Source: Myxococcales bacterium
Lineage (GTDB): Bacteria; Myxococcota_A; UBA9160; UBA4427
NCBI GenBank assembly: GCA_012960035.1
Contig: DUBZ01000063.1
Span: 38,920-102,919 of the forward strand
Reading direction: 5' to 3'
DNA length: 64,000 nucleotides
Shown here one piece after another: positions 9,616 to 19,731 of the stretch (its first letter is position 1; the number at the start of each line of letters is the position of its first letter). A model generated the notes under the pieces. The model saw nothing but the letters and a program-made list of their open reading frames with translations, had not been told where the DNA came from and searched no databases. The position numbers and the translations under genes are program-made.

Positions 9616-9981
9616 ATGCGAAGGGCATTTTTACTGGTAGATCACGGCAGCAAGCGAGAGGAGGCCAACGCCCAGCTCGGGGGGGTTGTCTCCGCGCTAC
9701 GTCCACGCCTTCCAGACGACATCGTGGAGGCCGCCCACATGGAAATAGCGGAACCGTCCATCGCGGTAGGGATCCAGCGCTGTGCCGAGGCCGGCGCTCA
9801 GACCATCGTCGTGTGTCCGTATTTCCTAGGTCAGGGCCGACACACCCAAGAAAGTATCCCCAGCCTTGTCGCAGCTGCGGCCGCGCAGCACCCCGGTATC
9901 GAAATCCAGATTGGCGATCCCCTAGGCATGGCGCCCCAGTTGCTTGACGTCGTCGAGCATTGGGTCGCAGGCAGCGACTGA
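9616..9981 (+). CDS. cbiX: Sirohydrochlorin chelatase, small CbiX type
   Basis: 121 aa from the ATG at 9616. Single-domain CbiX/SirB family proteins insert cobalt, iron or nickel into sirohydrochlorin. The metal-binding pattern is visible: FLLVDHGSKREEAN at the N-terminus (active-site His) and VVCPYFLGQGRH further on. The length matches the short archaeal/bacterial form that works as a dimer, about half of CbiK. An upstream ATG/GTG in frame would overlap the ferredoxin gene; the 9616 start behind GGCGGG fits better. The product could feed siroheme or cobalamin synthesis; no other cobalamin biosynthesis gene is in the window. Confidence 0.87.
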   Translation: MRRAFLLVDHGSKREEANAQLGGVVSALRPRLPDDIVEAAHMEIAEPSIAVGIQRCAEAGAQTIVVCPYFLGQGRHTQESIPSLVAAAAAQHPGIEIQIGDPLGMAPQLLDVVEHWVAGSD

Positions 9982-10128
9982 TCTTCGCGGGAAGCCACAA
10001 TTGAGTGAGGGATTGGACGCGAGGTTGGCCTCAACCCGGTAGCATCGGCCGCGCAATTCCTTCAGAGGTCTCCCATCAGTTCCGTAGCCCACAACTCGCA
10101 CGTCCTGGAAAAGGGCGGCCATCTTTAT

Positions 10129-12156
10129 ATGGTCGCAGCAGCAATCGCAGTCGGCCTCGCCGGCGCGGCGGGCGCGGTGCTCTTCCGTCTATTGATACGC
10201 GCAGTGCAAGCCGTGGCGTTCGGCGGCATCGATGGGCTTTCGGTGCTCGCGAGCGAGGGCCTCTTGGCGGAAGCCCACGACCCGTTGGCTGCCACGATGG
10301 CACTCGAGTGGTACTGGCGCCTCGCCATCCCCACGGCGGGCGGCTTGATCGTCGGCCCCCTCATTTACTTCTTTGCGCGCGAGGCCCGAGGTCACGGCGT
10401 CCCCGAAGTCATGAAGGCGGTGGCTCTGCGGGGCGGCGTTATTCGCGCACGCGTCGTTGCAGTCAAGGCACTCGCGTCGGCACTTTCGATCGGAACTGGG
10501 GGTTCGGTTGGCCGTGAAGGACCGATCGTTCAAATCGGCTCCGCGTTCGGTTCGACGTTGGGCCAAGCGTTGCGACTCCCGACGTTGCAGATTCGCACCC
10601 TAGTCGGATGCGGTGCGGCAGCGGGCATATCGGCCACGTTCAACGCGCCCATCGCCGGCGCACTCTTCGCGGCGGAGGTCATCGTCGGCGACTTCGCGGT
10701 GACGCAGTTTATGCCGATCGTGTTGTCGTCCGTTGTTGCGACCGTGGTCTCGCGTTTCTTCTTGGGCAATCACCCCGCGTTCGAAGTGCCGGGGTACGAC
10801 ATCGTGAGCCCCCTCGAACTTTTTCCGTACATGGTGGCGGGTGTCGTCGCGGGGCTTGTTGCGGTCGCGTTCATCCGAACGCTCAACGCGACCGAGATCT
10901 TCTTCGAACGTCTCCCGATCCCGCAATACCTTCAAGCCGCGATCGGTGGATTGTTGGTTGGCGTGATCGCGATCGAATTGCCGCAGGTCTTTGGGGTTGG
11001 ATACACGACGATCTCGGCGTCCCTTGCCGGGAATCTTTCTGCGATGACGATGTTTCTGCTCGTGATCGCGAAGATCGGCGCAACCTCGATCACGATTGGT
11101 TCCGGTGGCTCGGGCGGCATTTTCGCCCCCTCGCTGTTCTTGGGCGCCATGACGGGCGGTTTTCTCGGCACACACATCCACGCAATTTTCCCGGAAGCGA
11201 CCGCGAGTTCGGGCGCTTACGCGCTGGTCACCATGGGCGCGGTGGTCGCGGCGACAACCCACGCGCCGATTAGCGCGATCATCATCATCTTCGAACTCAC
11301 ACAGACGATCGACATCATCCCAGCATTGATGGTCGCGTGCGTGGTGAGTTCGCTTGTTTGCCAGTTGCTGAGCCGGGACTCCATCTACACCTCGAAGCTC
11401 CGTCGCCAAGGCATCGACCTATTCGAGCAACAAGACCCGAACGTCCTCAAGGGAATCTTCGTGCGAGACGTGATCGACTCCGCCCCCGAGGTCATCCCTG
11501 CAAGCGCGAACTTCCAAACCATCCTCGACCTCGTCGTGCAGAGCGACCATTCGCAGTTCATGGTGGTGGACAAAAACGACAACCTATTGGGCGCAATTTC
11601 TTTGACCGAAGTGCGACGCCTCATCTACGAACGCGAAACCCTGCAGCACCTCGTGGTTGCGGGAGACCTCGTAGACCGCAACCGCCCCACTGTGACCGAA
11701 GAAGAAGATCTTTCAGTTGTGATGCAGCTGTTCAGTGGGACCGACGTCGACGAGTTCGCCGTTGTCGCGAGTGATGATCCAGCGCGACTGGTTGGCACGG
11801 TGAAAGACAGGGACGTGATTGACGCGCACAGTCGCGAGTCGATGCGTCGCGACTTGGTCGGTGGCTTGTCAAGTCAGCTCGGAGCCGTCGAAAAGGGACA
11901 CACCGTCGACCTCGGTGACGGCTACGCGATTCGCGAAATCATGGTGCCCGACCACTACCGGAACCAAACGCTGCGCGATTTGTCGCTGCGCGAAAGAACG
12001 GGGGTGCAGGTGCTGCTGCTTCGCCGAGCGCGCAAGTTCTCTTCCCGCTCAAAAGCTGTGCAGGTGGCGGGTGCAGACGACGTATTGCGCGAGGGCGACA
12101 CACTCGTCGTTGCAGGCGAACTCGAAGCGTTGGCGGGCCTCGAAAACCCGCAGTAG
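10129..12156 (+). CDS. ClC-family chloride channel/transporter with CBS pair and RCK_C domain
   Basis: 675 aa. Residues ~1-430 are the ClC membrane core: GHGVPEVMKAV (chloride-binding loop, Ser of GSGIP is His here), GGSVGREGPIVQIGS with the gating Glu, FNAPIAGALFAAEVIVGD, and GSGGSGGIFAPSLFLGAM. Two CBS motifs follow (~440-570). The last ~90 residues are a TrkA-C/RCK_C domain (RDLSLRERTGVQVLLLRR, then LREGDTLVVAG). In E. coli ClC the second Glu after LFIIE is the proton pathway residue; here it is Val (FAAEV), as in channel-type ClCs. The ATG at 10129 is the only canonical start before an upstream in-frame stop. Confidence 0.93.
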   Translation: MVAAAIAVGLAGAAGAVLFRLLIRAVQAVAFGGIDGLSVLASEGLLAEAHDPLAATMALEWYWRLAIPTAGGLIVGPLIYFFAREARGHGVPEVMKAVALRGGVIRARVVAVKALASALSIGTGGSVGREGPIVQIGSAFGSTLGQALRLPTLQIRTLVGCGAAAGISATFNAPIAGALFAAEVIVGDFAVTQFMPIVLSSVVATVVSRFFLGNHPAFEVPGYDIVSPLELFPYMVAGVVAGLVAVAFIRTLNATEIFFERLPIPQYLQAAIGGLLVGVIAIELPQVFGVGYTTISASLAGNLSAMTMFLLVIAKIGATSITIGSGGSGGIFAPSLFLGAMTGGFLGTHIHAIFPEATASSGAYALVTMGAVVAATTHAPISAIIIIFELTQTIDIIPALMVACVVSSLVCQLLSRDSIYTSKLRRQGIDLFEQQDPNVLKGIFVRDVIDSAPEVIPASANFQTILDLVVQSDHSQFMVVDKNDNLLGAISLTEVRRLIYERETLQHLVVAGDLVDRNRPTVTEEEDLSVVMQLFSGTDVDEFAVVASDDPARLVGTVKDRDVIDAHSRESMRRDLVGGLSSQLGAVEKGHTVDLGDGYAIREIMVPDHYRNQTLRDLSLRERTGVQVLLLRRARKFSSRSKAVQVAGADDVLREGDTLVVAGELEALAGLENPQ

Positions 12157-12163
12157 TGGGTTG

Positions 12164-12790
12164 CTAGAGCTTCCCGTCGAGAACCAGCTTTAGCCCGCTC
12201 GCTCCCGGGGCTACCGGTGTCGCGACTTCACCCACCAGATCGCCGGGCAGCTTCGTCATCGCATTGCCGTCGGAATCAAGACGCGCGGTGACCGTGATGC
12301 TCCCCTCAAACCGGAGCGTTGGAATCATAACCTGCGCCTGACCCATTTCGAACGCGTGGGGGAAGCTCGGGTTCGGGACTCGCACAACCGCAAGCGGTGG
12401 ACCCACGGGCTGAGTGCGCGCAATGATGAAGAGCATGGCGCTTGCTGGCGCGCTGCTCTGAAGCTCGGGCGAGATCTCGATCGTGCCTGTGATCGTCGCG
12501 CCGGGCGCTGTTTGCCCGGCGGCCGGGCGCGCGGCGGGCTCGGATGGAGGTGCACCTCTTCGCGCCGGGCCCGCGCCCATCATTCCCTGCATGACTGGAC
12601 TCGGCTGCCGTTCGGCACCCTTCGGATAGATTCGGTCGAGGTTTGGGAGCGCGGGTTCTTCGTCGGGGTCGAAGTCTTCGATCCCGCGATCGCATCCGAG
12701 GGATGCAGCCGCGACGCACAGTACAAGCGCGGCCTGAAGAACACGCATCCGCGTTCGAGTCGTCAACAACTTTGCAGATCGTGATTTCAT
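12164..12790 (-). CDS. Lipoprotein with CcmI/CycH C-terminal-like domain
   Basis: 208 aa. A signal sequence (VLQAALVLCVAAASLGC) ends in a lipobox with Cys33, so the protein is probably membrane-anchored in the periplasm. A Pro/Ala-rich linker follows to about residue 95. The remaining ~110 residues match the C-terminal domain of CcmI from cytochrome c maturation: GTIEISPEL, MLFIIART, GPPLAVVRVPNPSFPHAFEM, VTARLDSDGNAMTKLPGDL and GASGLKLVLDG. That domain binds apocytochrome c in known systems. The CcmI membrane and TPR parts are absent and no ccm genes are nearby, so a role in cytochrome c handling is inferred. A second Met at 12748 would give an ideal short signal peptide. Confidence 0.72.
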   Translation of the reverse strand: MKSRSAKLLTTRTRMRVLQAALVLCVAAASLGCDRGIEDFDPDEEPALPNLDRIYPKGAERQPSPVMQGMMGAGPARRGAPPSEPAARPAAGQTAPGATITGTIEISPELQSSAPASAMLFIIARTQPVGPPLAVVRVPNPSFPHAFEMGQAQVMIPTLRFEGSITVTARLDSDGNAMTKLPGDLVGEVATPVAPGASGLKLVLDGKL

Positions 12791-12939
12791 GGACGCGAAG
12801 GCTAGCAGGTTGAGGGTTCAGACTTTGCGGGGATGCAGCGAATCACCGCTCTGGAAGCTCCGTTAGCACCCCATTCAACTGGGATTCGTGATAGCTTGCC
12901 GGTCCAACCTGCCAGCCGGTTTCCCCAAGGAGCCCAAGC

Positions 12940-14781
<1,842 letters not shown>

Positions 14782-14802
<21 letters not shown>

Positions 14803-14907
14803 CGGCGGCTTTAGTCCCGTAGCGGCGGCTTGGGGTCCCGTAGCGGCAGCTTTGGGGTTCCCGTAGCCGCGGCTTTGGGACCCGGCAGCAGCAGCTTTGG
14901 CCCAGTA
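14782..14907 (+). repeat. 20-23-bp tandem repeat covering the thiC stop codon
   Basis: About six units of the type TAGCGGCGGCTTTAGTCCCG follow each other, of 20, 21, 23, 21 and ~21 bp, with growing G runs in later copies. The coding 3' end of thiC from 14782 is the first, slightly different copy, and the thiC TAG (14800-14802) is the TAG of the repeat. TAG recurs at 14820, 14841, 14864 and 14906. There are no spacers, so this is not a CRISPR array. Confidence 0.85.
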
Positions 14908-15570
14908 GCGGCCGGGCATCCGCCCCAGTTTGCGAGTCCCGGCTTGAATCGCAGCCCGAGAGACTGGCGCGGCGAACGAAGCCCCAAACGACAAAGCGCC
15001 TCGGAATCTTGCGATTCCTAGCCATCCCGTCGAAGCCTTTCCCCCCGGTTTGGCTTCGATCTTGTCCAACTCTTCGGACCCCTAGTGAGGGGGCACAGTC
15101 CCGCCCGCCATTCATTCTCGAACGCATTGCAGATGCACGCCTTAAAGTCGCGTTACTACGAGAGAATTTCGTAGCCGGATCCTGAAGCGTGTTGTATGCT
15201 CTGGCGCGTTAAAAAATTACAGTAAATTCAGGCACTTAGGAAGATCCGCCGCAATTCCATCCGTGGAACCGTGGCGGACGTGCCTGCACAGACCCTCGCA
15301 AGCCATTTCAAGACCCAGCGGGATGCCGCAACAAGCAAGGAACCACCCCAATTTCAGTCGCGCATAGCGGGTTGATGCACAGGCCTGATCACGCAAGGCC
15401 TTTACAGACGTGAGAAACGGAAGAGACAACAGCGCAGCGCAGTCAGCCGGGTCCGCCCCGGACGGAAGACTGCTAGATCAATAACGCAACGTGCACCGAC
15501 CCAAGGTCGTGCGTGTCAAACTTAGAACGAGCCGTGCCACAACCGGCTCGAGCAAGAAAAGGGATTTTCG
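14908..15570. other. Non-coding stretch with two hairpins
   Basis: Between the thiC repeat and the small acidic gene no convincing protein is seen; a minus frame at 15217-15429 has no family resemblance. The stretch holds the long hairpin described separately and a short perfect hairpin at 15451-15463 (GTCCG, CCC, CGGAC). A run TTAAAAAATTACAG lies at 15208-15222. A small RNA gene is possible. Confidence 0.45.
15229..15286 (+). ncRNA. Long imperfect hairpin, candidate structured RNA
   Basis: Nested complementary arms are CAGGCAC (15229-15235) with GTGCCTG (15280-15286), then ATCCGCC with GGCGGAC, and TTCCA with TGGAA closing a TCCG loop. A poor -10-like TATGCT lies at 15195. The structure is longer than a terminator and is not followed by a T run on either strand. 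It matches no RNA family I can name; the strand is a guess. Confidence 0.3.
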
Positions 15571-15771
15571 ATGGACGTAAAGATCACACTTTCGGTCGAA
15601 TTCAGCATCACCGAATCAGGCCTCGAAGACGCCTTTGACGAATTCGACGAACTCACCGTCGAGGGATTGATCCGCGAACTGATGGACAAGTCGGTCGCTT
15701 GCGACGATATCGCGGTCAAAGTTCTGGGCGGACCGAACACCCTTGAAGAATACGACCAGGTCGGCAGTTAG
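15571..15771 (+). CDS. Small acidic protein of unknown function
   Basis: 66 aa, rich in Asp/Glu (about a third of residues), with one Cys. The sequence alternates a short beta-like start (MDVKITLSVEFSIT) and a helix-rich middle (EDAFDEFDELTVEGLIREL). The start is supported by AAAAGGGA seven bases upstream. I do not recognise the family; it could be a small regulatory or scaffold protein. It stands alone, about 260 bp before the Lon-domain gene. Confidence 0.6.
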   Translation: MDVKITLSVEFSITESGLEDAFDEFDELTVEGLIRELMDKSVACDDIAVKVLGGPNTLEEYDQVGS

Positions 15772-16028
15772 CGCCTTCACGCATTTGTCCCTCACCCCGT
15801 ATCTCATGGGAAACGTACCGTGAACTGCCTCGGTTTTCGTAACCGCGTGCACAGTCGAGTGGAAAACGGCGCAGCTTGGCCCAATCTCGACGAACGAATA
15901 TCAATCGGCGTCGCGCACCGTGCAGATCGCGTTCCATTTACAACCCGTTATGGTTCGCGCCGTGCGCTTCCGGGCACTGCATCCAAGCTTCGTCCAATGA
16001 TGCTTGGTGCGATGCAAGTCGAGCTTCG

Positions 16029-16766
16029 ATGAGCGACGACGGCGCGCCTTCGGAAGATCGATCGTCGGGAACTGGGCAGCGCGTCGAGATGCTACCGATT
16101 TTCCCCCTTCCGAGTGTCGTGTTGTTTCCATTCGTTCGCGTGCCGCTCTTCATTTTCGAGCCGCGCTACCGCCAAATGATCAAAATCGCGATTGAACGGG
16201 ACGGCGTTATCGGCATGGTCACGGTCGTCCCCGATGAGATCGAGATGATGGCCGGGGATCCGGGGGTATTTCCGATCGGCTGTGTGGGACGAATTGAATC
16301 GTCCGAACAACGTCCCGACGGAACTTACGACCTTGTGCTCGAAGGCGTGTCCCGGTTTCGCATTGAAAGCGAGGGCGAGCGCCCAATTGAGCAGCCCTTT
16401 CGCACTGCGGACGTCGTTCTACTTAAAGAACCGGACATCGACCTGACGCCCGCACCAAACAACGACCCAGCGGTTCGCGCGATCGAAGAATACAGAGCCC
16501 AGGTGCACGCGCAGTACACCACACTGCTCGAACGCGAGGCGCCCGAATTCCTTGAACGCTTTCGCTCCGGCCAGCTAGATGCCATTCCAAACAGCGTCTA
16601 CGTGAATTCGATCGCGGTCGCATTGGACATCAGCACACTCGAGAAACAGAGTTTGCTCGATTGTCCATCCACACTCGCACGCTTCGAACGATTGCTCGCG
16701 GTGCTTGATTTCAAGCTCGCTGAGCCGAGGCTTCACGCAATCGCGAACCCTACTTCCCTTCAATAA
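16029..16766 (+). CDS. Stand-alone Lon N-terminal (substrate-binding) domain protein
   Basis: 245 aa of the LON_substr_bdg family, without the AAA+ ATPase and protease parts of Lon. The hallmark start MLPIFPLPSVVLFPFVRVPL is followed by IFEPRYRQMI and a beta-rich core (PIGCVGRIESSEQRPDG, then DLVLEGVSRFRI). The second half is helical, as in the YcaA/PUA-like bacterial members. The ATG at 16029 is preferred; the frame is open to 15876 but that part is not conserved. The function of these stand-alone proteins is not known; peptide or protein binding is inferred from Lon. Confidence 0.85.
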   Translation: MSDDGAPSEDRSSGTGQRVEMLPIFPLPSVVLFPFVRVPLFIFEPRYRQMIKIAIERDGVIGMVTVVPDEIEMMAGDPGVFPIGCVGRIESSEQRPDGTYDLVLEGVSRFRIESEGERPIEQPFRTADVVLLKEPDIDLTPAPNNDPAVRAIEEYRAQVHAQYTTLLEREAPEFLERFRSGQLDAIPNSVYVNSIAVALDISTLEKQSLLDCPSTLARFERLLAVLDFKLAEPRLHAIANPTSLQ

Positions 16767-17530
16767 TTTTCTGCTTTCACGATATTGAGAGATTTCTCGT
16801 AAAAACGTGAATTTCGCCGCTTGATGGAGTTTTGGTTTGAACGCGAAAAGCGCGAATGACACCGCAGTGCGAGCAGTGAAGTTGTTTGAAGGGTGAGTTG
16901 GAACTGCTCGAAATCGCAGAGTGTTCCGGAAAACAAACAACGGTTTCCGTGTGCGTCGACGTGTTTCAGATCCACGCAATACGGTGTCGATGAATTGGTG
17001 CGAACGCGTTGAATCGACTTTGCGAACTCGCGACTTCGATGGTTTACTGCGCGCGCAATCGAAGCCGAAGTCCATTGATTTTGAATTTCCATTCGGTCAA
17101 CAATTTTATTCGCCAACGAGCCAATTTTTTCATGCCGATCTGAGTTCAACATGGTAAGTAGAGGACGCGGCAAATCGGTGAAACCTCGTCTTCACTGAAC
17201 CGTCGCAACCGAGCGTTGCGTGTCGGTCGAACATCCATCGAGAGCCGGCAGTCAAAAGCCGGAAATTGGAAATTGGAAATTGGAAATTGGAAATTGAGAG
17301 CCAAACGTCAGCGAACCAAGTCTAAATTCGAAAACTCCGACCGAAGCAACAGACAGTTCGAACTAGACCCAGTGAGATCGAAACGTTCCACACATACCCT
17401 CGCTGGCCCCAAGTAGAGCAAAGCAACTCAGAACCAAACAACATTTAAAAATAAACAGGGCCGTTCGTTCATCATCGACCTTGCACCGTCTCGAATGAGA
17501 CGCATCTATAAAAAGAGGCATTACTGACTC
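16767..17530. other. 764-bp AT-richer non-coding region upstream of dnaA
   Basis: This region is visibly richer in A/T than its surroundings and has A and T tracts (TTTTGGTTTG, ACATTTAAAAATAAAC). Its place before dnaA makes it a candidate for dnaA regulation or a replication origin. I found no TTATCCACA-type DnaA box; the nearest is TTCCACACA at about 17387. A minus-strand frame at 16760-17173 looks like chance. A heptamer repeat inside it is listed separately. Confidence 0.45.
17261..17295 (+). repeat. Five perfect GGAAATT heptamers
   Basis: GGAAATT is repeated five times without error about 235 bp before the dnaA start. It is AT-rich on one strand and could help unwinding or bind a protein. 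It may equally be a slippage microsatellite. Confidence 0.9.
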
Positions 17531-19342
17531 ATGACCTTCCCCCCCGAGGTCTGGGATGGCGTTCTGCGCCGTTTGCAAAAACAGCTTGCTCCCGTTTCCT
17601 ATGAAATGTGGCTTCCACAGATCGCCGCTAGGTGTGATGGGCATAGCTTGGAGCTCGGGTGCCCCACCCAGTTCCATTGCGATCGCATTCGCGATTATTT
17701 TCTTTCGACCATTGGAGACTGCGTCGCCGCCGAAGTGGGTGAGCGCGTCCCACTGCGAGTCGAACTCCGAACGAAGGCGTGCGCCGACGCTGCCCTGAAA
17801 GCAACAGCCAGCATGGCTGAGACCACGGCCGTCGACGCGGCCTCGCAGGCCGCGCTCCCGGTTGCCCTTCCCGGCGCCCCCTCGACTTCCCTGCTGTCAT
17901 CAACCAACAGAACGATTGAGGGAACAGCTGGCGGGAACCCGCGCCGCGGCGCCAAGCCCCTCGCGAACACGCGCATGCGGAAGCGAACGCGCGACACCGT
18001 TTCCCTCAATTCAATGCTCCACTCGACCATCTCGAAGAATCTCGAACCGGGCGCCATTCTCGGCAGTACGCCCGGCAGTACGCCCGGGGGGCCGCCGAGC
18101 GCACAGGCAATGACCGCCGTGCCGAATCTCGAGCCCGCATTCGCAACGGCAACCGCGACCGCGAACCGATCCATTGCCTCGGTTCACAACCTCACACCAC
18201 ACATCATAAAGCGTCCGAGCCGGCCGGTTGGACCCACCAACCCCGCGATGACATTTCGTCAGGCGACATTCCCACTGACCTTCGATTCGTTCACGGTCGG
18301 TTCCTGCAACGCCCTTGCTCGCGAGGCATCGCTTGCTTTCGCAAACCAGGCGAGTGGTGCCGGGCAAGAACAGAATCCCGCGGCGCAGCTGGGGCTGAAT
18401 CAACTCTTCATCGTTTCTGAACCCGGCCTCGGCAAGACCCACCTCGCCCGAGCCGTCATCAACACGACGTCTCGCGCCATGGGGGAACGTGCCCGCTACA
18501 CCACAGCGGAATCGTTCACGAGCGAGTTCACCCACGCCTTGCGGGGTAACGAGATGAACAAGTTCAAACGCCGGTACCGCACCCAGTGCGACTTGTTGGT
18601 TGTCGAGGACGTTCAGTTTCTCGAAGGCAAGGCGGCGACTCAACTCGAATTCTTCCACACCGTGCAGCACGTGCTGGACTGCGGTGGACGAGTCTTGCTC
18701 ACCAGCGACAAGTACCCCCAGCAACTCAGTCATCTCGATGAACGAATCCGCGCGCGAATTGCGAGTGGCTTTGTCGCCCAACTCGACTCACCCGACGCCG
18801 GAGTGCGAGGCAACATCTTGCGCGCGAAGGCGGCACACGGCGGCATCCGCTTGCCGGAAGACTGTCTTTCGATGCTCGTCGAGAAGGTCCAAGGCAACGT
18901 GCGCGAACTCGAGGGAGCGTTGATTCAACTCGTCACGATCGCGTCGCTCTTCAAGCGTCCGATCGACACCGACCTCACCGCCGAGTCGCTACGCGGCCGA
19001 AGTCCGCGGGTCACCGCACTTGCAAAGCGCGCGACCCCCGAAGCCATCATCGAAGCCGTCGCAGGCTTCTTCCAAACCAGCGCCGACGCACTGGCGTCAC
19101 GCTCCCGCCGTCGCGACGTTCTCGTCCCGCGGCAACTGTCGATGTACCTGTGCCGCAGATACACCGACGCATCACTGGCCGACATCGGCCGCCTGCTCAA
19201 CCGCGACCACCCCTCGGTCGCAAACGCCATCCGCAAGATCGAGCGCCAACTGCTCGAAAACGTCCGCCTTCGCTACCAGGTCGAAGCCCTCATACGCCGC
19301 CTAGACGAACTAGGCCACCGCCCTCTCCACACCCGCGACTAA
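17531..19342 (+). CDS. dnaA: Chromosomal replication initiator DnaA, divergent
   Basis: 603 aa, longer than the usual ~450-500. Domain I (1-80: VWDGVLRRLQKQLAPVSYEM) is clear. Domain II (about 85-245) is a long Ala/Pro/Thr-rich linker. Domain III starts at LTFDSFTVGSCN. Its Walker A is SEPGLGKTH (296-304) where the family has GGxGLGKTH, and Walker B is VVEDVQF (357-363) where the family has IDDIQF. The DERIRARI arginine region is intact. Domain IV ends with the DNA-binding signature NRDHPSVANAIRKIE. It is thus an intact DnaA with altered nucleotide-site residues. It starts at ATG 17531. The stop codon lies in the first unit of an in-frame 21-bp repeat. Confidence 0.93.
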   Translation: MTFPPEVWDGVLRRLQKQLAPVSYEMWLPQIAARCDGHSLELGCPTQFHCDRIRDYFLSTIGDCVAAEVGERVPLRVELRTKACADAALKATASMAETTAVDAASQAALPVALPGAPSTSLLSSTNRTIEGTAGGNPRRGAKPLANTRMRKRTRDTVSLNSMLHSTISKNLEPGAILGSTPGSTPGGPPSAQAMTAVPNLEPAFATATATANRSIASVHNLTPHIIKRPSRPVGPTNPAMTFRQATFPLTFDSFTVGSCNALAREASLAFANQASGAGQEQNPAAQLGLNQLFIVSEPGLGKTHLARAVINTTSRAMGERARYTTAESFTSEFTHALRGNEMNKFKRRYRTQCDLLVVEDVQFLEGKAATQLEFFHTVQHVLDCGGRVLLTSDKYPQQLSHLDERIRARIASGFVAQLDSPDAGVRGNILRAKAAHGGIRLPEDCLSMLVEKVQGNVRELEGALIQLVTIASLFKRPIDTDLTAESLRGRSPRVTALAKRATPEAIIEAVAGFFQTSADALASRSRRRDVLVPRQLSMYLCRRYTDASLADIGRLLNRDHPSVANAIRKIERQLLENVRLRYQVEALIRRLDELGHRPLHTRD

Positions 19343-19442
19343 CCACTCCACACCCGCGACTAACCACTCCACACCCGCGACTAACCGTTCCCCAACATCG
19401 ACTAACCGCTCCACACCCGCGACGAACCGTTCCCCAACATCG
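19325..19442 (+). repeat. 21-bp tandem repeat over the dnaA stop codon
   Basis: Five and a half units of 21 bp run from the last dnaA codons. Each contains CCCGCGACTAACC or a variant. The period is seven codons, so the dnaA TAA at 19340 is repeated in the same frame at 19361, 19382 and 19403; in the fifth unit it has become GAA (19424). Two subtypes alternate late in the array (CACACCCGCGAC and CCCAACATCGAC). Confidence 0.88.
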
Positions 19443-19731
19443 AACACATCAACTCGTTTCCCCAACACGAGCGACGAACGGTTATGTCCGAGTTTTGTCC
19501 CCCGACAAAACTTTCTGCCTCCCCAAGCACAACCCACCGCACGACCGCGCACTCAAGCGGCACATGCCGACTTTTGTCCGCTTTGTCGGCTTTGTCACGC
19601 CCCCCCTCCCAGCCAAGCCGCCGCGGACGAACTCCCCCGCGAAGCAAGGGAACATCCGGGGCCCCCTTCTCTTATTGAAGATCTATCAAGCCAACCCCCA
19701 CTCCTGCCGAAACAAAGGCAGGACCCCCCCC
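19443..19731. other. Intergenic region between dnaA repeat and diguanylate cyclase gene
   Basis: No gene is seen. A perfect 9-bp inverted repeat, AGTTTTGTC and GACAAAACT with a CCCC loop (19491-19512), could stop dnaA transcripts or bind a regulator, although no T run follows. The hexamer TTTGTC recurs three times with 9-bp spacing near 19575-19600. A poly-C stretch directly precedes the cyclase start. Confidence 0.5.

Noticed and set aside
12830..12939. TPP riboswitch upstream of thiC
   Set aside because: The CTGAGA and ACCTGATCTGG-type blocks are absent from the leader.
15217..15429. Minus-strand 70-codon frame
   Set aside because: Lies over the hairpin region, has no ribosome-binding site and no recognisable family.
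16760..17173. Minus-strand 137-codon frame upstream of dnaA
   Set aside because: Composition (Ser/Arg/Asn-rich) and absence of any motif suggest chance in an AT-richer stretch.
17531..19342. dnaA as a pseudogene
   Set aside because: Despite altered Walker residues the frame is intact, domains I, III and IV are complete and the P-loop Lys and Thr are present.
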